From assembly GCA_021802055.1 (NCBI GenBank), contig JAKAAY010000005.1, forward strand, positions 15,419 through 78,862: a stretch of 63,444 nt of DNA, given 5' to 3'. A program made the translations under genes and the position numbers. The first letter of the stretch is position 1. Every line of letters starts with the position of its first letter. Shown here in pieces: positions 8,145-16,032 of the stretch. Source of the DNA: Thermoplasmata archaeon. Its GTDB lineage: Archaea > Thermoplasmatota > Thermoplasmata > Thermoplasmatales > Thermoplasmataceae. The notes beneath the pieces are model-generated. The model saw nothing but the letters and a program-made list of their open reading frames with translations. It had not been told where the DNA came from and did not search any database.

Positions 8145-9827
8145 ATGGAAATTTCTTCTGAGAACCAATATGAAGCAGTATTCAAGAAACCGTATCCCGA
8201 GTGGGCGAGGCGCGAGATAGTCATTCCCGATATATCTCTTGGTGAAATAATCGACCGGTCTACCACCCAGTATGCTGACCGGGTTGCAATTTCATTTTAT
8301 GGCAGGGAAATCACTTACGCCGAGTTAAGAAACCTTGTGGACAACATGGCCGGGTACCTTAGTGCTTCCGGCATAAAGAAGGGTGACAGAATAGCACTCA
8401 TGCTCCCCAACATACCTCATTTTGCAGTATTTTTCTTTGCTGTAGCTAAGGTGGGCGGCATAGTGGTACAGACAAACCCGTTGTACACGCCGATTGAACT
8501 TAAGCATCAGATTGAGGACTCTGGTGCCACTACCATAGTGGTGTTGGATGACTTCGTGGACAAGGCACTTACCCTTTATCCCAAACCCATTACCAGTGTC
8601 ATAGTTACCAGGGCCCAGGACTTTCTCCCGCCAGGTCTGGGCTTCATGTACAGCCTCATAAGGGCATTTAAGAGAACAGGAAAGAAGGTTAAGGAGGATG
8701 GAAATATAAGGCTGTACCGCAGCATAATGAAGAAGGACTTTCCCCCTGCCAACCCTGTCGATATCAACACGGCGGAAGATCCCATGGTATTTCAGTACAC
8801 AGGCGGGACTACGGGGGTTCCAAAGGCTGCTGTGCTTACCCACAAGAATCTTGTTTCAAACGTATACCAGGTGACAGAATGGGTGCCGCCCAAGTACCGT
8901 GATGGTATTTCTTATCTCTCGGCAATACCGTTCTTCCATGTATATGGCATGATGACCGCCATGCTTACCCCCTTAGCAACGGGCTGCAAGATAATCATGA
9001 TTCCGGACCCCAGGGATACCAATACAATCCTTAAAACCATACAAAGAGAAAAGCCCGATTCTTTCCCCGGCATTCCCGCAATGTATCACTCATTCCTGGC
9101 GCACAAGGACATAGCCAAGTATGATATCAGTTCACTGAAGTTCTGTCTTTCTGGCGCAGCGCCTCTCCCCAAGACACTCCAGGACCCGTTTGAGGCCAGA
9201 ACAGGAGCGGTCATCATTGAGGGTTATGGCCTCAGCGAGGCTTCGCCCGTCACCAATGCCAACCCACTTGACCCTAACCTGAGAAGGATCGGATCCATCG
9301 GGCCTCCGGTGCCCAATACGCATGAAAAGGTTGTCGATCTTGAAACTGGGACAAAGGAAGTGCCTCTGGGACAGCCCGGGGAGCTTATCATAAATGGGCC
9401 CCAGGTCATGAAGGGGTTTTGGAACAACTCCGAGGAGACCGGCAGGGCCCTGAGAGATGGCTGGCTCTATACAGGCGATATCGCCAAGGTCGACGCGGAC
9501 GGCTATGTTTACATCATAGACAGAAAGAAGGACATAATCATTGCTGGAGGGTACAACGTCTATCCGAACGAGGTTGAGGATGTAATAAGGACCTACCCGA
9601 AAGTTGAAGAGGTCGCAGTCGTTGGAGAGAAAGATGAGCACAGGGGTGAAACGGTCAAGGCATTTATCGTCCTGAAGCAGGGGCAACAGGCGACACAGGA
9701 AGAGATTGTTGACCACTGCAGGCAGTACCTTGCCGTGTATAAGCTCCCCAGGATCATAGAGTTCAGGGACTCGCTTCCCAAGTCACTCATTGGTAAGGTG
9801 CTCAGGAGACAGTTGAGAAGTCACTAG
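8145..9827 (+). CDS. Long-chain acyl-CoA ligase (AMP-forming)
   Basis: A 560-residue member of the adenylate-forming superfamily. It has the P-loop-like YTGGTTGVPKAAVLTH, the GYGLSEASP adenine-binding motif, GWLYTGDIAKVDADGY with the ribose-binding Asp, the hinge DRKKDIII and a C-terminal KSLIGKVLRRQL with the catalytic lysine. It would activate a fatty acid with ATP to the acyl-AMP and then the CoA thioester, feeding beta-oxidation. Close relatives act on long-chain acids, but substrate length cannot be read from sequence. The ATG at 8145 lies 26 bases after the centre of an AT-rich TATA element, so it is preferred over a TTG six bases upstream. Other beta-oxidation candidates occur at 19692, 35451 and 56802. 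Confidence 0.9.
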   Translation: MEISSENQYEAVFKKPYPEWARREIVIPDISLGEIIDRSTTQYADRVAISFYGREITYAELRNLVDNMAGYLSASGIKKGDRIALMLPNIPHFAVFFFAVAKVGGIVVQTNPLYTPIELKHQIEDSGATTIVVLDDFVDKALTLYPKPITSVIVTRAQDFLPPGLGFMYSLIRAFKRTGKKVKEDGNIRLYRSIMKKDFPPANPVDINTAEDPMVFQYTGGTTGVPKAAVLTHKNLVSNVYQVTEWVPPKYRDGISYLSAIPFFHVYGMMTAMLTPLATGCKIIMIPDPRDTNTILKTIQREKPDSFPGIPAMYHSFLAHKDIAKYDISSLKFCLSGAAPLPKTLQDPFEARTGAVIIEGYGLSEASPVTNANPLDPNLRRIGSIGPPVPNTHEKVVDLETGTKEVPLGQPGELIINGPQVMKGFWNNSEETGRALRDGWLYTGDIAKVDADGYVYIIDRKKDIIIAGGYNVYPNEVEDVIRTYPKVEEVAVVGEKDEHRGETVKAFIVLKQGQQATQEEIVDHCRQYLAVYKLPRIIEFRDSLPKSLIGKVLRRQLRSH

Positions 9828-9831
9828 CTGC

Positions 9832-10356
9832 TCAGGAGATCAGGTGCAGAAGGTTACCCGCGAAGGCTACCAGTGCTCCTATGGACATCATAGAGACAGG
9901 CCATGTATAAACGTTCCCAGACACAGACTTGGCTATGGCCACCCCCGTAGCACCAAGCGCAATAATTGCCGTGGATAAAGACAGTATTGCGTTACCGGGA
10001 AAGACCGTTGCCACGAACAGCGGGAAGAAAGACCCCGAGAAGCTGAAACCTCCTGAGATACCGGTAGCTGCTATGGCCTCTTCAAGTATGTCTCTGCCTG
10101 GTTTGCTGCGGATCAGGAATAACGGGTTAGAAAGGCCGAGATGCCTTGATATCCTTGCAAGTTCCTCCCTGAGCGAGGAATATTCTGCAACAAAATAGCT
10201 GAAACTACCCACCAGTGCTGAACCAGCGGCTATCCTCAGTGAGAGCAGGAGGCTAATAACCCTTGCTTCCACAATATAGTTAGTTGCGAGCATCAGTGTT
10301 GTGATTATTCCATCGGTTATCCCGATGGCCATGGGAAACAGCAGACTGTTCTTCAT
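9832..10356 (-). CDS. VIT1/CCC1-like integral membrane protein
   Basis: A 174-residue membrane protein. It opens with MAIGITDGIITTLMLATN, which matches the start of the VIT1/CCC1 family of iron/manganese transporters (a conserved DG in the first helix). About four or five hydrophobic segments are visible, around residues 5-25, 32-55, 100-118, 122-143 and 150-172. The cytosolic metal-binding region, rich in Glu in plant VIT1, is present only as a short stretch (SSLREELARISRHLG). Its start overlaps the stop of the DUF211 gene by four bases, so the two are translated together. Metal transport is inferred from family; the metal is unknown. Confidence 0.6.
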   Translation of the reverse strand: MKNSLLFPMAIGITDGIITTLMLATNYIVEARVISLLLSLRIAAGSALVGSFSYFVAEYSSLREELARISRHLGLSNPLFLIRSKPGRDILEEAIAATGISGGFSFSGSFFPLFVATVFPGNAILSLSTAIIALGATGVAIAKSVSGNVYTWPVSMMSIGALVAFAGNLLHLIS

Positions 10357-10637
10357 TGCCGGGTTTGCACGCTGCTAAGTATCCTTGCGCCCGTCGCAAT
10401 CTCATCTATTGAGTGTACAACAGATCCTGTATCTTCTATGGCAGTTATTAGCTGATCCACGTTTATCTTCGTCCCTTCAATGGCTATCACAGTACCCATG
10501 GTTTCCATGTCTATTTCGTTCACGGATATATTGAGTGCTTCTACACCCTGAACATTTTCAATCGCCGAGGCCAGTTCCATGAGAGTGGGCCTGTTGAGCG
10601 ACTTGTCCACGTCGAGCACTATTCTTCTTACGTTCAT
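10353..10637 (-). CDS. DUF211 family protein
   Basis: A 94-residue protein matching DUF211: it begins NVRRIVLDVDKS, continues PTLMELASAIENVQGVEALNISVNEID and TVIAIEGTKINVDQLITAIEDTG, and ends VHSIDEIATG. The fold known for this family is ferredoxin-like and assembles into ring-shaped oligomers; the biochemical role is unknown. It precedes the VIT1-like transporter with an ATGA overlap, suggesting it regulates or senses that transporter's substrate (inference). The ATG at 10637 is preferred over an in-frame GTG four codons upstream. Confidence 0.75.
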   Translation of the reverse strand: MNVRRIVLDVDKSLNRPTLMELASAIENVQGVEALNISVNEIDMETMGTVIAIEGTKINVDQLITAIEDTGSVVHSIDEIATGARILSSVQTRQ

Positions 10638-10750
10638 CGATGACTTCACTTAACCCCTGATCAAAACACTGTAGCATTTCACCGTTCTGATGAATTCCGC
10701 ACTGTTGATATTTTGGTTACGGGATGTTACCGCTATGAAGAACATGGATG

Positions 10751-10760
10751 TTAAATTTAT
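10751..10760 (+). promoter_or_regulatory. TATA box of tpiA
   Basis: TTAAATTTAT centred about 28 bases upstream of the ATG at 10784. Confidence 0.5.
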
Positions 10761-10783
10761 CATATCATCGGCGATCTCATCTA

Positions 10784-11443
10784 ATGACATTCACCATAAT
10801 AGTCAATTTCAAACACTACAGACAGTCATCAGGACCCGATTGTGACAGGATGTTGAAGAATCTGGTTTCATGCAAGAAGAAGAGTGGTGTCGATGTCTAT
10901 TATGCTGTCGGGCCTTCTGATCTCAGGAGTTCTGTGTCCATAGCTCCGGGAAGAATAATCGCCCAATCTGTGGATACTCTCTCCATGGGTGCTTACACGG
11001 GGAGCCTTTCCGTCGAATTTCTGAAGATTTCCGGAGTTGCAGGCTCACTCCTGAATCATTCCGAAAAGAGAGTCAGCGCATCAACCGTTAAAGACCTCCA
11101 GGAAGGAACAAGTGGACAGAAGTTTCAGCTGTACATTTGCGCTGAAAACCTTGAAGAGGTGAGGGCTTTTGCTTCAATGAAACCGGGGTTTGTCGCCTAC
11201 GAGCCACCTGAATTGATTGGGGGTGACATATCTGTTTCAAAGGCAAAACCAGAAATCATTTCTGAGGCCAGTGCGATTTGCAGGGAAAATCATGTGGAGC
11301 TGCTGGTCGGAGCCGGCGTCAAGACTGCCGGGGACGTTGTCAGGTCTAAGGAACTGGGCGCATCTGGTATACTGATCGCATCAGGCGTTGTACTTTCCAG
11401 CGATCCGGCGAACGCGTTAAATTCATTAATAGAAGCTGTATAG
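10784..11443 (+). CDS. tpiA: Triosephosphate isomerase, archaeal type
   Basis: A 219-residue TIM-barrel enzyme that interconverts dihydroxyacetone phosphate and glyceraldehyde 3-phosphate in glycolysis and gluconeogenesis. The substrate lysine sits in NFKHY (Asn8, Lys10), the electrophilic histidine in LLNHSEKR (His92), and the catalytic glutamate in AYEPPELIGG (Glu140). The phosphate loop GAGVKTAGDV and the C-terminal GILIASGVV are intact. At about 220 residues it is the short archaeal form, about 30 shorter than bacterial enzymes. The ATG lies 28 bases beyond the centre of a TTAAATTTAT promoter, supporting a leaderless start rather than the upstream in-frame start at 10748. Confidence 0.95.
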   Translation: MTFTIIVNFKHYRQSSGPDCDRMLKNLVSCKKKSGVDVYYAVGPSDLRSSVSIAPGRIIAQSVDTLSMGAYTGSLSVEFLKISGVAGSLLNHSEKRVSASTVKDLQEGTSGQKFQLYICAENLEEVRAFASMKPGFVAYEPPELIGGDISVSKAKPEIISEASAICRENHVELLVGAGVKTAGDVVRSKELGASGILIASGVVLSSDPANALNSLIEAV

Positions 11444-11454
11444 GGTCGGGTTAA

Positions 11455-12123
11455 ATGGCCAAGGATAAGGCAGAGCCCGTATTTGAGGAGCCGGAGTTCG
11501 ATGAGAAAGAGTTCCTCCGCAGCGAGAAAGACAGAGCCAAGGGCATAATTCTGATTTTCATAATTGGTGCACTGCTTGGCCTTCTTTCAGGGTACTTCCT
11601 GACCATAGGCCTCTGGTACTTTGCAGTCCTTCTGTTCTTCGTAATAGCGCTATTCCTAAAGCAGATTTTTGGAGTCCTGGGGGTGCCGCTGCCCAAGCGC
11701 GGTTCCCACTGGTTCTACCTTGTGATGGAGTATCTGATCGTGTGGCTGGTGTTCTGGGTGATATTTCTGAACCCGCCGCTGAGCGTTGCCTCAGGACCAC
11801 AGATTTCCTCCCCCCAGTTCCAGATGGCTGGCGGCACCTGGCAGACACTTAACCAGAGTGGTTCCAACACTTACGTCATTTATGGTGGATATTATGATCT
11901 GGGGGTGCATGTGTCGTATATGAAGCCTATTACATCCTATTCTGTTTCCGAGAGTTTCAGTGGTAAAGTATACTCGCTTACTTCTGCTTACAACACAACA
12001 TCGGGTTATGTCACGTTCGGTCTTGTAAATGGAAAGGAGATCAGCCAGACTTATCCTGCCGATATGACCATAACTGTTTCTAGCGGCTCTGCCAGCAACA
12101 GCATGAGTTTCACGCTGATATAG
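11455..12123 (+). CDS. Membrane protein of unknown function
   Basis: A 222-residue protein that starts 11 bases after tpiA and is probably co-transcribed with it. The N-terminal 30 residues are acidic (EEPEFDEKEFL) and cytoplasmic in style. Three hydrophobic segments follow, near residues 30-50, 52-72 and 85-108. From about residue 110 there is a Ser/Thr/Gly-rich beta-type domain with Asn-X-Ser/Thr sites (NQSG, NTTS) that would face outside. No known family was recognised. The single long domain after the membrane segments suggests an envelope protein, but no role can be assigned. Confidence 0.65.
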   Translation: MAKDKAEPVFEEPEFDEKEFLRSEKDRAKGIILIFIIGALLGLLSGYFLTIGLWYFAVLLFFVIALFLKQIFGVLGVPLPKRGSHWFYLVMEYLIVWLVFWVIFLNPPLSVASGPQISSPQFQMAGGTWQTLNQSGSNTYVIYGGYYDLGVHVSYMKPITSYSVSESFSGKVYSLTSAYNTTSGYVTFGLVNGKEISQTYPADMTITVSSGSASNSMSFTLI

Positions 12124-12220
12124 TGTGATCAGCCTTTAAAGCCCGCCCACAACTTACATTCTAACTGTCATGGTTGAGCGGCATTCTTCCGTATTCCTCT
12201 GGTCACGACCCATGAAAAGG

Positions 12221-12230
12221 CTAAATAAAT
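12221..12230 (+). promoter_or_regulatory. TATA box of tRNA-Gly
   Basis: CTAAATAAAT centred about 27 bases before the first base of the tRNA. Confidence 0.6.
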
Positions 12231-12252
12231 CCAAATCATCTCAGCAAACTGC

Positions 12253-12327
12253 GCAGGTGTAGTGTAGACTGGTCTAGCACGGAAGCCTTCCAAGCTTTCG
12301 ACCCGGGTCCAAATCCCGGCACCTGCA
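12253..12327 (+). tRNA. tRNA-Gly (anticodon TCC)
   Basis: The acceptor stem GCAGGTG pairs perfectly with CACCTGC, with discriminator A at 12327. The D stem GTGT pairs with GCAC. The anticodon stem GAAGC/GCTTT holds the seven-base loop CTTCCAA, giving anticodon TCC for GGA codons. The T stem CCGGG/CCCGG is perfect around the loop TCCAAAT. No intron is present and the CCA end is not encoded. Confidence 0.95.
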
Positions 12328-12358
12328 TTTATGCTGAACGCCTTGCGCCTCTCCCATT

Positions 12359-13405
12359 TCACCATGAGACTTTAATGCTCACGCCTTCTTTCCTGAGACC
12401 ATCGAGGACGTATTGAATCATCCCCCTGTCAGAGGCAAGCTCTTCCGGTGGTATCAGCCCCCTGAGTTCAGGTTTATCCAGTATGCTTAGAGCGACGAGT
12501 GCTGCTGTGTGACCCGTGAGCCTTGCCATTGAGGACATCTCCGGAGACCCGCTGTCCCTGATTTGTACCCTGTGATCTTCCCTCCCTCCGGAGAACATAT
12601 CAAGTATGCAGATGTCCCTGGGATCCGAGTAACGGGCGAAGATAGACTCCGTTACTTTCCTGGGTCCGGGATTTCCTCCATTGTCAAAAAATCCCATTTC
12701 TCTGAGATTTCTCATCAGATCCAGGTGGCCGGGATATCTGAGCGTTATCTCCCGCAGACTGCTGATCCCCAAGGTCGTAAGCATGGTTCTGAGCCCGTCA
12801 GAATAGAAGCCTTCCAATGCACCGATCCCATCTGCGCTGTAATTGATTGTTTCATCAAGAGGATCCCTTTCCACTGCTTTCCCTTTCACGATTAACCTGG
12901 CCGGGCGAACATATTCATCAATAAGCCCTTCCACGCTCCAGGTCACGCTGTGAAGAAAAGGTTTCCTGGGATTTACTGGAATTCCGCCAACAAATATGTC
13001 CAGTGATTCCGCGCCGAGATGTCTGACCATATGTCCTGCAATGATGTTGGAAAGGCCAGGTGCAAAACCGCAGTCTGGGACGTAAAGCGCGTTGTTTCTT
13101 ATGTGCCCTGAAAGCATCGCGGGGTCCTCCTTATAGAATGAGACGTCGATCACTCTACTGCCCGACTCGAGAAGTCGTTCTATGGTCTTCAGAGCAACAC
13201 TGCCTGGAAGGGCGGTTATAAACAATGCACCCATGGAAGGCAATTCTGGAGTGCTCTCAACAGAGCCGTGCAAGACGTCGCATCTATTCCATCCTCCAAG
13301 GGCCTCTAAATTACGATCCACAAGCAAGCATTTACCTCTTCCGGAGAGAAATTTTGCTATCTCCTTCCCTATATGGCCCGCTCCAACCACAACAAAGTCC
13401 CACAT
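12359..13405 (-). CDS. Lysine 6-dehydrogenase / saccharopine dehydrogenase family
   Basis: A 348-residue NAD(P)-dependent oxidoreductase. The chosen ATG starts MWDFVVVGAGHIG, a Rossmann fold whose GxGxxG loop lies at residues 8-13, followed by the acidic LLVDRN that normally selects NAD. The family hallmark DCGFAPGLSNI follows. In this family the length and lack of a saccharopine-binding extension favour L-lysine 6-dehydrogenase, which makes allysine that cyclises to piperideine-6-carboxylate. An ALDH7 enzyme for the next step lies at 45141. An in-frame ATG at 13468 would add 21 residues before the Rossmann strand, which is less likely. It is divergent from the lipase gene. Family is secure, exact substrate is inferred. 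Confidence 0.7.
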   Translation of the reverse strand: MWDFVVVGAGHIGKEIAKFLSGRGKCLLVDRNLEALGGWNRCDVLHGSVESTPELPSMGALFITALPGSVALKTIERLLESGSRVIDVSFYKEDPAMLSGHIRNNALYVPDCGFAPGLSNIIAGHMVRHLGAESLDIFVGGIPVNPRKPFLHSVTWSVEGLIDEYVRPARLIVKGKAVERDPLDETINYSADGIGALEGFYSDGLRTMLTTLGISSLREITLRYPGHLDLMRNLREMGFFDNGGNPGPRKVTESIFARYSDPRDICILDMFSGGREDHRVQIRDSGSPEMSSMARLTGHTAALVALSILDKPELRGLIPPEELASDRGMIQYVLDGLRKEGVSIKVSW

Positions 13406-13499
13406 GAGCCAGTCTAAAGCGCCTGCAAACAAAAATGTTCCTTCTGAACGATTTATCAAAGAGAACATTTATATCACTCCAACAGCATAGTCTCTACCC

Positions 13500-14402
13500 A
13501 TGGGTTCACCTTTGAGGAAATATTCCAGTCTGGTGATAATGGTTGCCTTGCTCTTCCTGGGGATTTCGGCCCCTCTGTATTCCGGTTCAGGCGCCTCTGC
13601 GGCAGCTCCGCTTTATGCCCCTGCTTCCCCGAACACATATGTTATCCTGGTCCATGGCTATAGTCCTGGAGACACGTCAGGAACTCCAAGTTCCGGAACA
13701 TGGACATGCGGCGTCAACTTTGAGAGCCAGCTGATCTCTGCGGGTTATACCGTCGGCGTGGTTTCCTACTACGGGGAGTTCACCATAACCTTCAGTAATG
13801 GATATACCTACACCAATTCCTCATTCTTCGGAACGGCTAACACTCCAATCCAGAATATTGGCGCCCAACTGGGAATGGCAATGTCCAGGGTATTCACCTC
13901 GGGCACTACCAGCCTGGACATAGTCGCACACAGCATGGGCGGCCTAGTCACACTCTATGCGCTTGAGCACTACTACAATCCGTACATCAGCCTGAAAAAT
14001 GTGATCTTCATAGCCTCACCATTTGGCGGTTCCCCCTTTGCAAATGTCGCACAATACCTGGGTCTTTCCGGAATCGTGGGTTATGAAGCCTATCAGATGG
14101 TTGGTGGGTCTTCCTTCCTTACCGGCCTTCAAAACAACCTTGGAAATGCCTTCAGCAACTACCCTGGCTTTGTATGGACCGTATTTGCCGGTAACTATGA
14201 TCCGTGGTGGGGATATTTGTTCTTCAATGGAGCGAATGACGGCGTAGTGTCTGTGAATTCAGCGACGTATCTGGGATATAACAACCTCTATGTCTTCCCT
14301 GATCTTCACACAGGCTTCCTTGACAGTTTCACATGGTTTGGAGTCTCCTATTTCCAGGACCAGAATGTAGCAAGTACCATGCTGTACGTGCTGGGTAATT
14401 GA
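13500..14402 (+). CDS. Secreted lipase/esterase (alpha/beta hydrolase)
   Basis: A 300-residue exported hydrolase. Residues 1-36 are a signal peptide (basic start, hydrophobic core, ASAAA end). The mature enzyme opens with TYVILVHGYSPG, the oxyanion region of alpha/beta hydrolases. The nucleophile elbow is AHSMGG (Ser145), with likely partners Asp247 in NGANDGVVS and His270 in DLHTGF. Resembles triacylglycerol lipases and PGAP1-like esterases. Asn-X-Ser/Thr sites suggest glycosylation. It would cleave external lipid or ester substrates, supplying fatty acids for the acyl-CoA ligase at 8145 (inference). A TTTATAT element is centred 28 bases before the ATG. Confidence 0.8.
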   Translation: MGSPLRKYSSLVIMVALLFLGISAPLYSGSGASAAAPLYAPASPNTYVILVHGYSPGDTSGTPSSGTWTCGVNFESQLISAGYTVGVVSYYGEFTITFSNGYTYTNSSFFGTANTPIQNIGAQLGMAMSRVFTSGTTSLDIVAHSMGGLVTLYALEHYYNPYISLKNVIFIASPFGGSPFANVAQYLGLSGIVGYEAYQMVGGSSFLTGLQNNLGNAFSNYPGFVWTVFAGNYDPWWGYLFFNGANDGVVSVNSATYLGYNNLYVFPDLHTGFLDSFTWFGVSYFQDQNVASTMLYVLGN

Positions 14403-14501
14403 CCTGCGTGAATTTGGGGACGTCAAGACAGTATGTCTTCAGTTTAGGAGGTATCGGGCTGAAAGGAAGAAAATATAGCCCCGTTGGTGTTTTCCTAGTC
14501 C

Positions 14502-16019
14502 ATGGTAGACCTTGACGGAGAATCCCTGACCATCGATCAGGTGGTGGGGGTGTCCTCACGATTGGAAGAGGTCAGGATTGGGGGAAAGACATGGGAAAGC
14601 GTGCTCAGATCCAGGAAAACTGTTGATGAGATCATTAATTCGGGCAAAACTGCATACGGGATTAACACCGGATTCGGCAGCCTTCTCAACGTCAAAATAG
14701 ACAGGAACCAGGCGGTCATTCTTCAGGAGAATCTTATCAGGAGCCATGCCTCCGGGATTGGGAATCCTCTCTCCCAGGAGCATGTAAGGGCCATTATGCT
14801 GGTGAGACTCAACAGCCTTGTAAGAGGATTCTCGGGCGTGAGCAGGGAAGTCGTTGAGAGCCTTGTTGTTGCCCTGAACCAGGGACTATTCCCGGAAGTG
14901 CCTGAGTACGGTTCCGTTGGAGCAAGTGGAGACCTGGCCCCGCTTGCACACATTGCCCTCGCACTGATGGGAGAGGGAAAGTTTTTTGTTAACGGATCGA
15001 CAGTTCCCGCATCAGAAGTTCTCGCATCTGCGGGTATCAGGCCACTGAAGCTGAAGGAGAAAGACGGGGTCGCTTTTATAAACGGCACTTCCGCAATATC
15101 CGGGATACTTTCCGTAGAACTGGGAAGAGCCGCGAGGCTCCTTGAGGAAGGTATAGCCTCAGCCGCCATGTCAATGGAGGCCTTGAAGGCAACCCTGAGA
15201 GCCTTCTCAGACCAGGCTATAGCCACCAGAAAACATCAGGGGCAACGCGTGGTTGCACGCATTGTGAGAGACGTGCTCAGCGGAAGCAGGAACATAGAGA
15301 AGCATACCGCCAGCAAGGTTCAGGATCCATACACCATAAGATGCATGCCCCAGGTGTATGGCGCCGTTCTAGACACGGTAAACTATTCCTCTCTTGTTCT
15401 GGCGGATGAGATCAACTCAACCACCGATAATCCCATTGTGGTTGACGATGACGTGATATCGGCGGGCAATTTCCATGGAGAACCTGTGGCCTTTGTATGC
15501 GATTTTCTTGCCATTGCCCTCACCGACCTGGGTAACATGATTGAGAGGAGAATCGCAAGGATGGTGGATGAAAAGCTCTCTGGACTTCCTCCGTTTCTAA
15601 CGTCGGATTCCGGGCTCAATTCAGGTCTTATGATACCCCAGTACACAGCAGCAGCACTGTGCAACATGAACAAGGTTCTTTGTTTTCCATCGTCTGCCGA
15701 CAACATACCCACTTCCGCAAACCAGGAGGATCATGTGAGCATGGGCATGACCTCAGCACTGAAGCTCTCGAAGATTGTTGAGAACCTGGAGAGGATCATT
15801 GCAATTGAGTTCCTCGTTGCCAACCAGGGCCTATATTTCATTGAGGATGAAATTTCTCCCAGGATCAGGGATCTGAGCGGCATGATTAGGATGCTTGTTC
15901 CAAAGATAGAGGCAGACAGGCCATTCAGCATTGACATGGATAATATAATAAGAATTATGAGATCGGAGGACTTCAGAGATGCCGTCAAGACAGCCGGCGC
16001 CAATCTCGTTCCATGGTAA
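14502..16019 (+). CDS. hutH: Histidine ammonia-lyase
   Basis: A 505-residue enzyme of the aromatic amino acid lyase family, which removes ammonia from histidine to give urocanate. The Ala-Ser-Gly that cyclises into the MIO cofactor is at residues 141-143 in GSVGASGDLAPLAH. Catalytic Tyr52 is in YGINTGFG, and TTDNP and NFHGEP contribute the active site. The pattern is HAL-like rather than phenylalanine- or tyrosine-lyase-like, but substrate choice is inferred. No urocanase or other hut gene lies nearby. thrS follows after 13 bases, so the two may share a transcript. AAATATAG is centred 27 bases upstream of the start. Confidence 0.9.
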   Translation: MVDLDGESLTIDQVVGVSSRLEEVRIGGKTWESVLRSRKTVDEIINSGKTAYGINTGFGSLLNVKIDRNQAVILQENLIRSHASGIGNPLSQEHVRAIMLVRLNSLVRGFSGVSREVVESLVVALNQGLFPEVPEYGSVGASGDLAPLAHIALALMGEGKFFVNGSTVPASEVLASAGIRPLKLKEKDGVAFINGTSAISGILSVELGRAARLLEEGIASAAMSMEALKATLRAFSDQAIATRKHQGQRVVARIVRDVLSGSRNIEKHTASKVQDPYTIRCMPQVYGAVLDTVNYSSLVLADEINSTTDNPIVVDDDVISAGNFHGEPVAFVCDFLAIALTDLGNMIERRIARMVDEKLSGLPPFLTSDSGLNSGLMIPQYTAAALCNMNKVLCFPSSADNIPTSANQEDHVSMGMTSALKLSKIVENLERIIAIEFLVANQGLYFIEDEISPRIRDLSGMIRMLVPKIEADRPFSIDMDNIIRIMRSEDFRDAVKTAGANLVPW

Positions 16020-16032
16020 GAGTGGTTAACAG

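Noticed and set aside
8325-9716. Long antisense frames in the acyl-CoA ligase gene
   Set aside because: They mirror a clear enzyme on the plus strand and show no family motifs.
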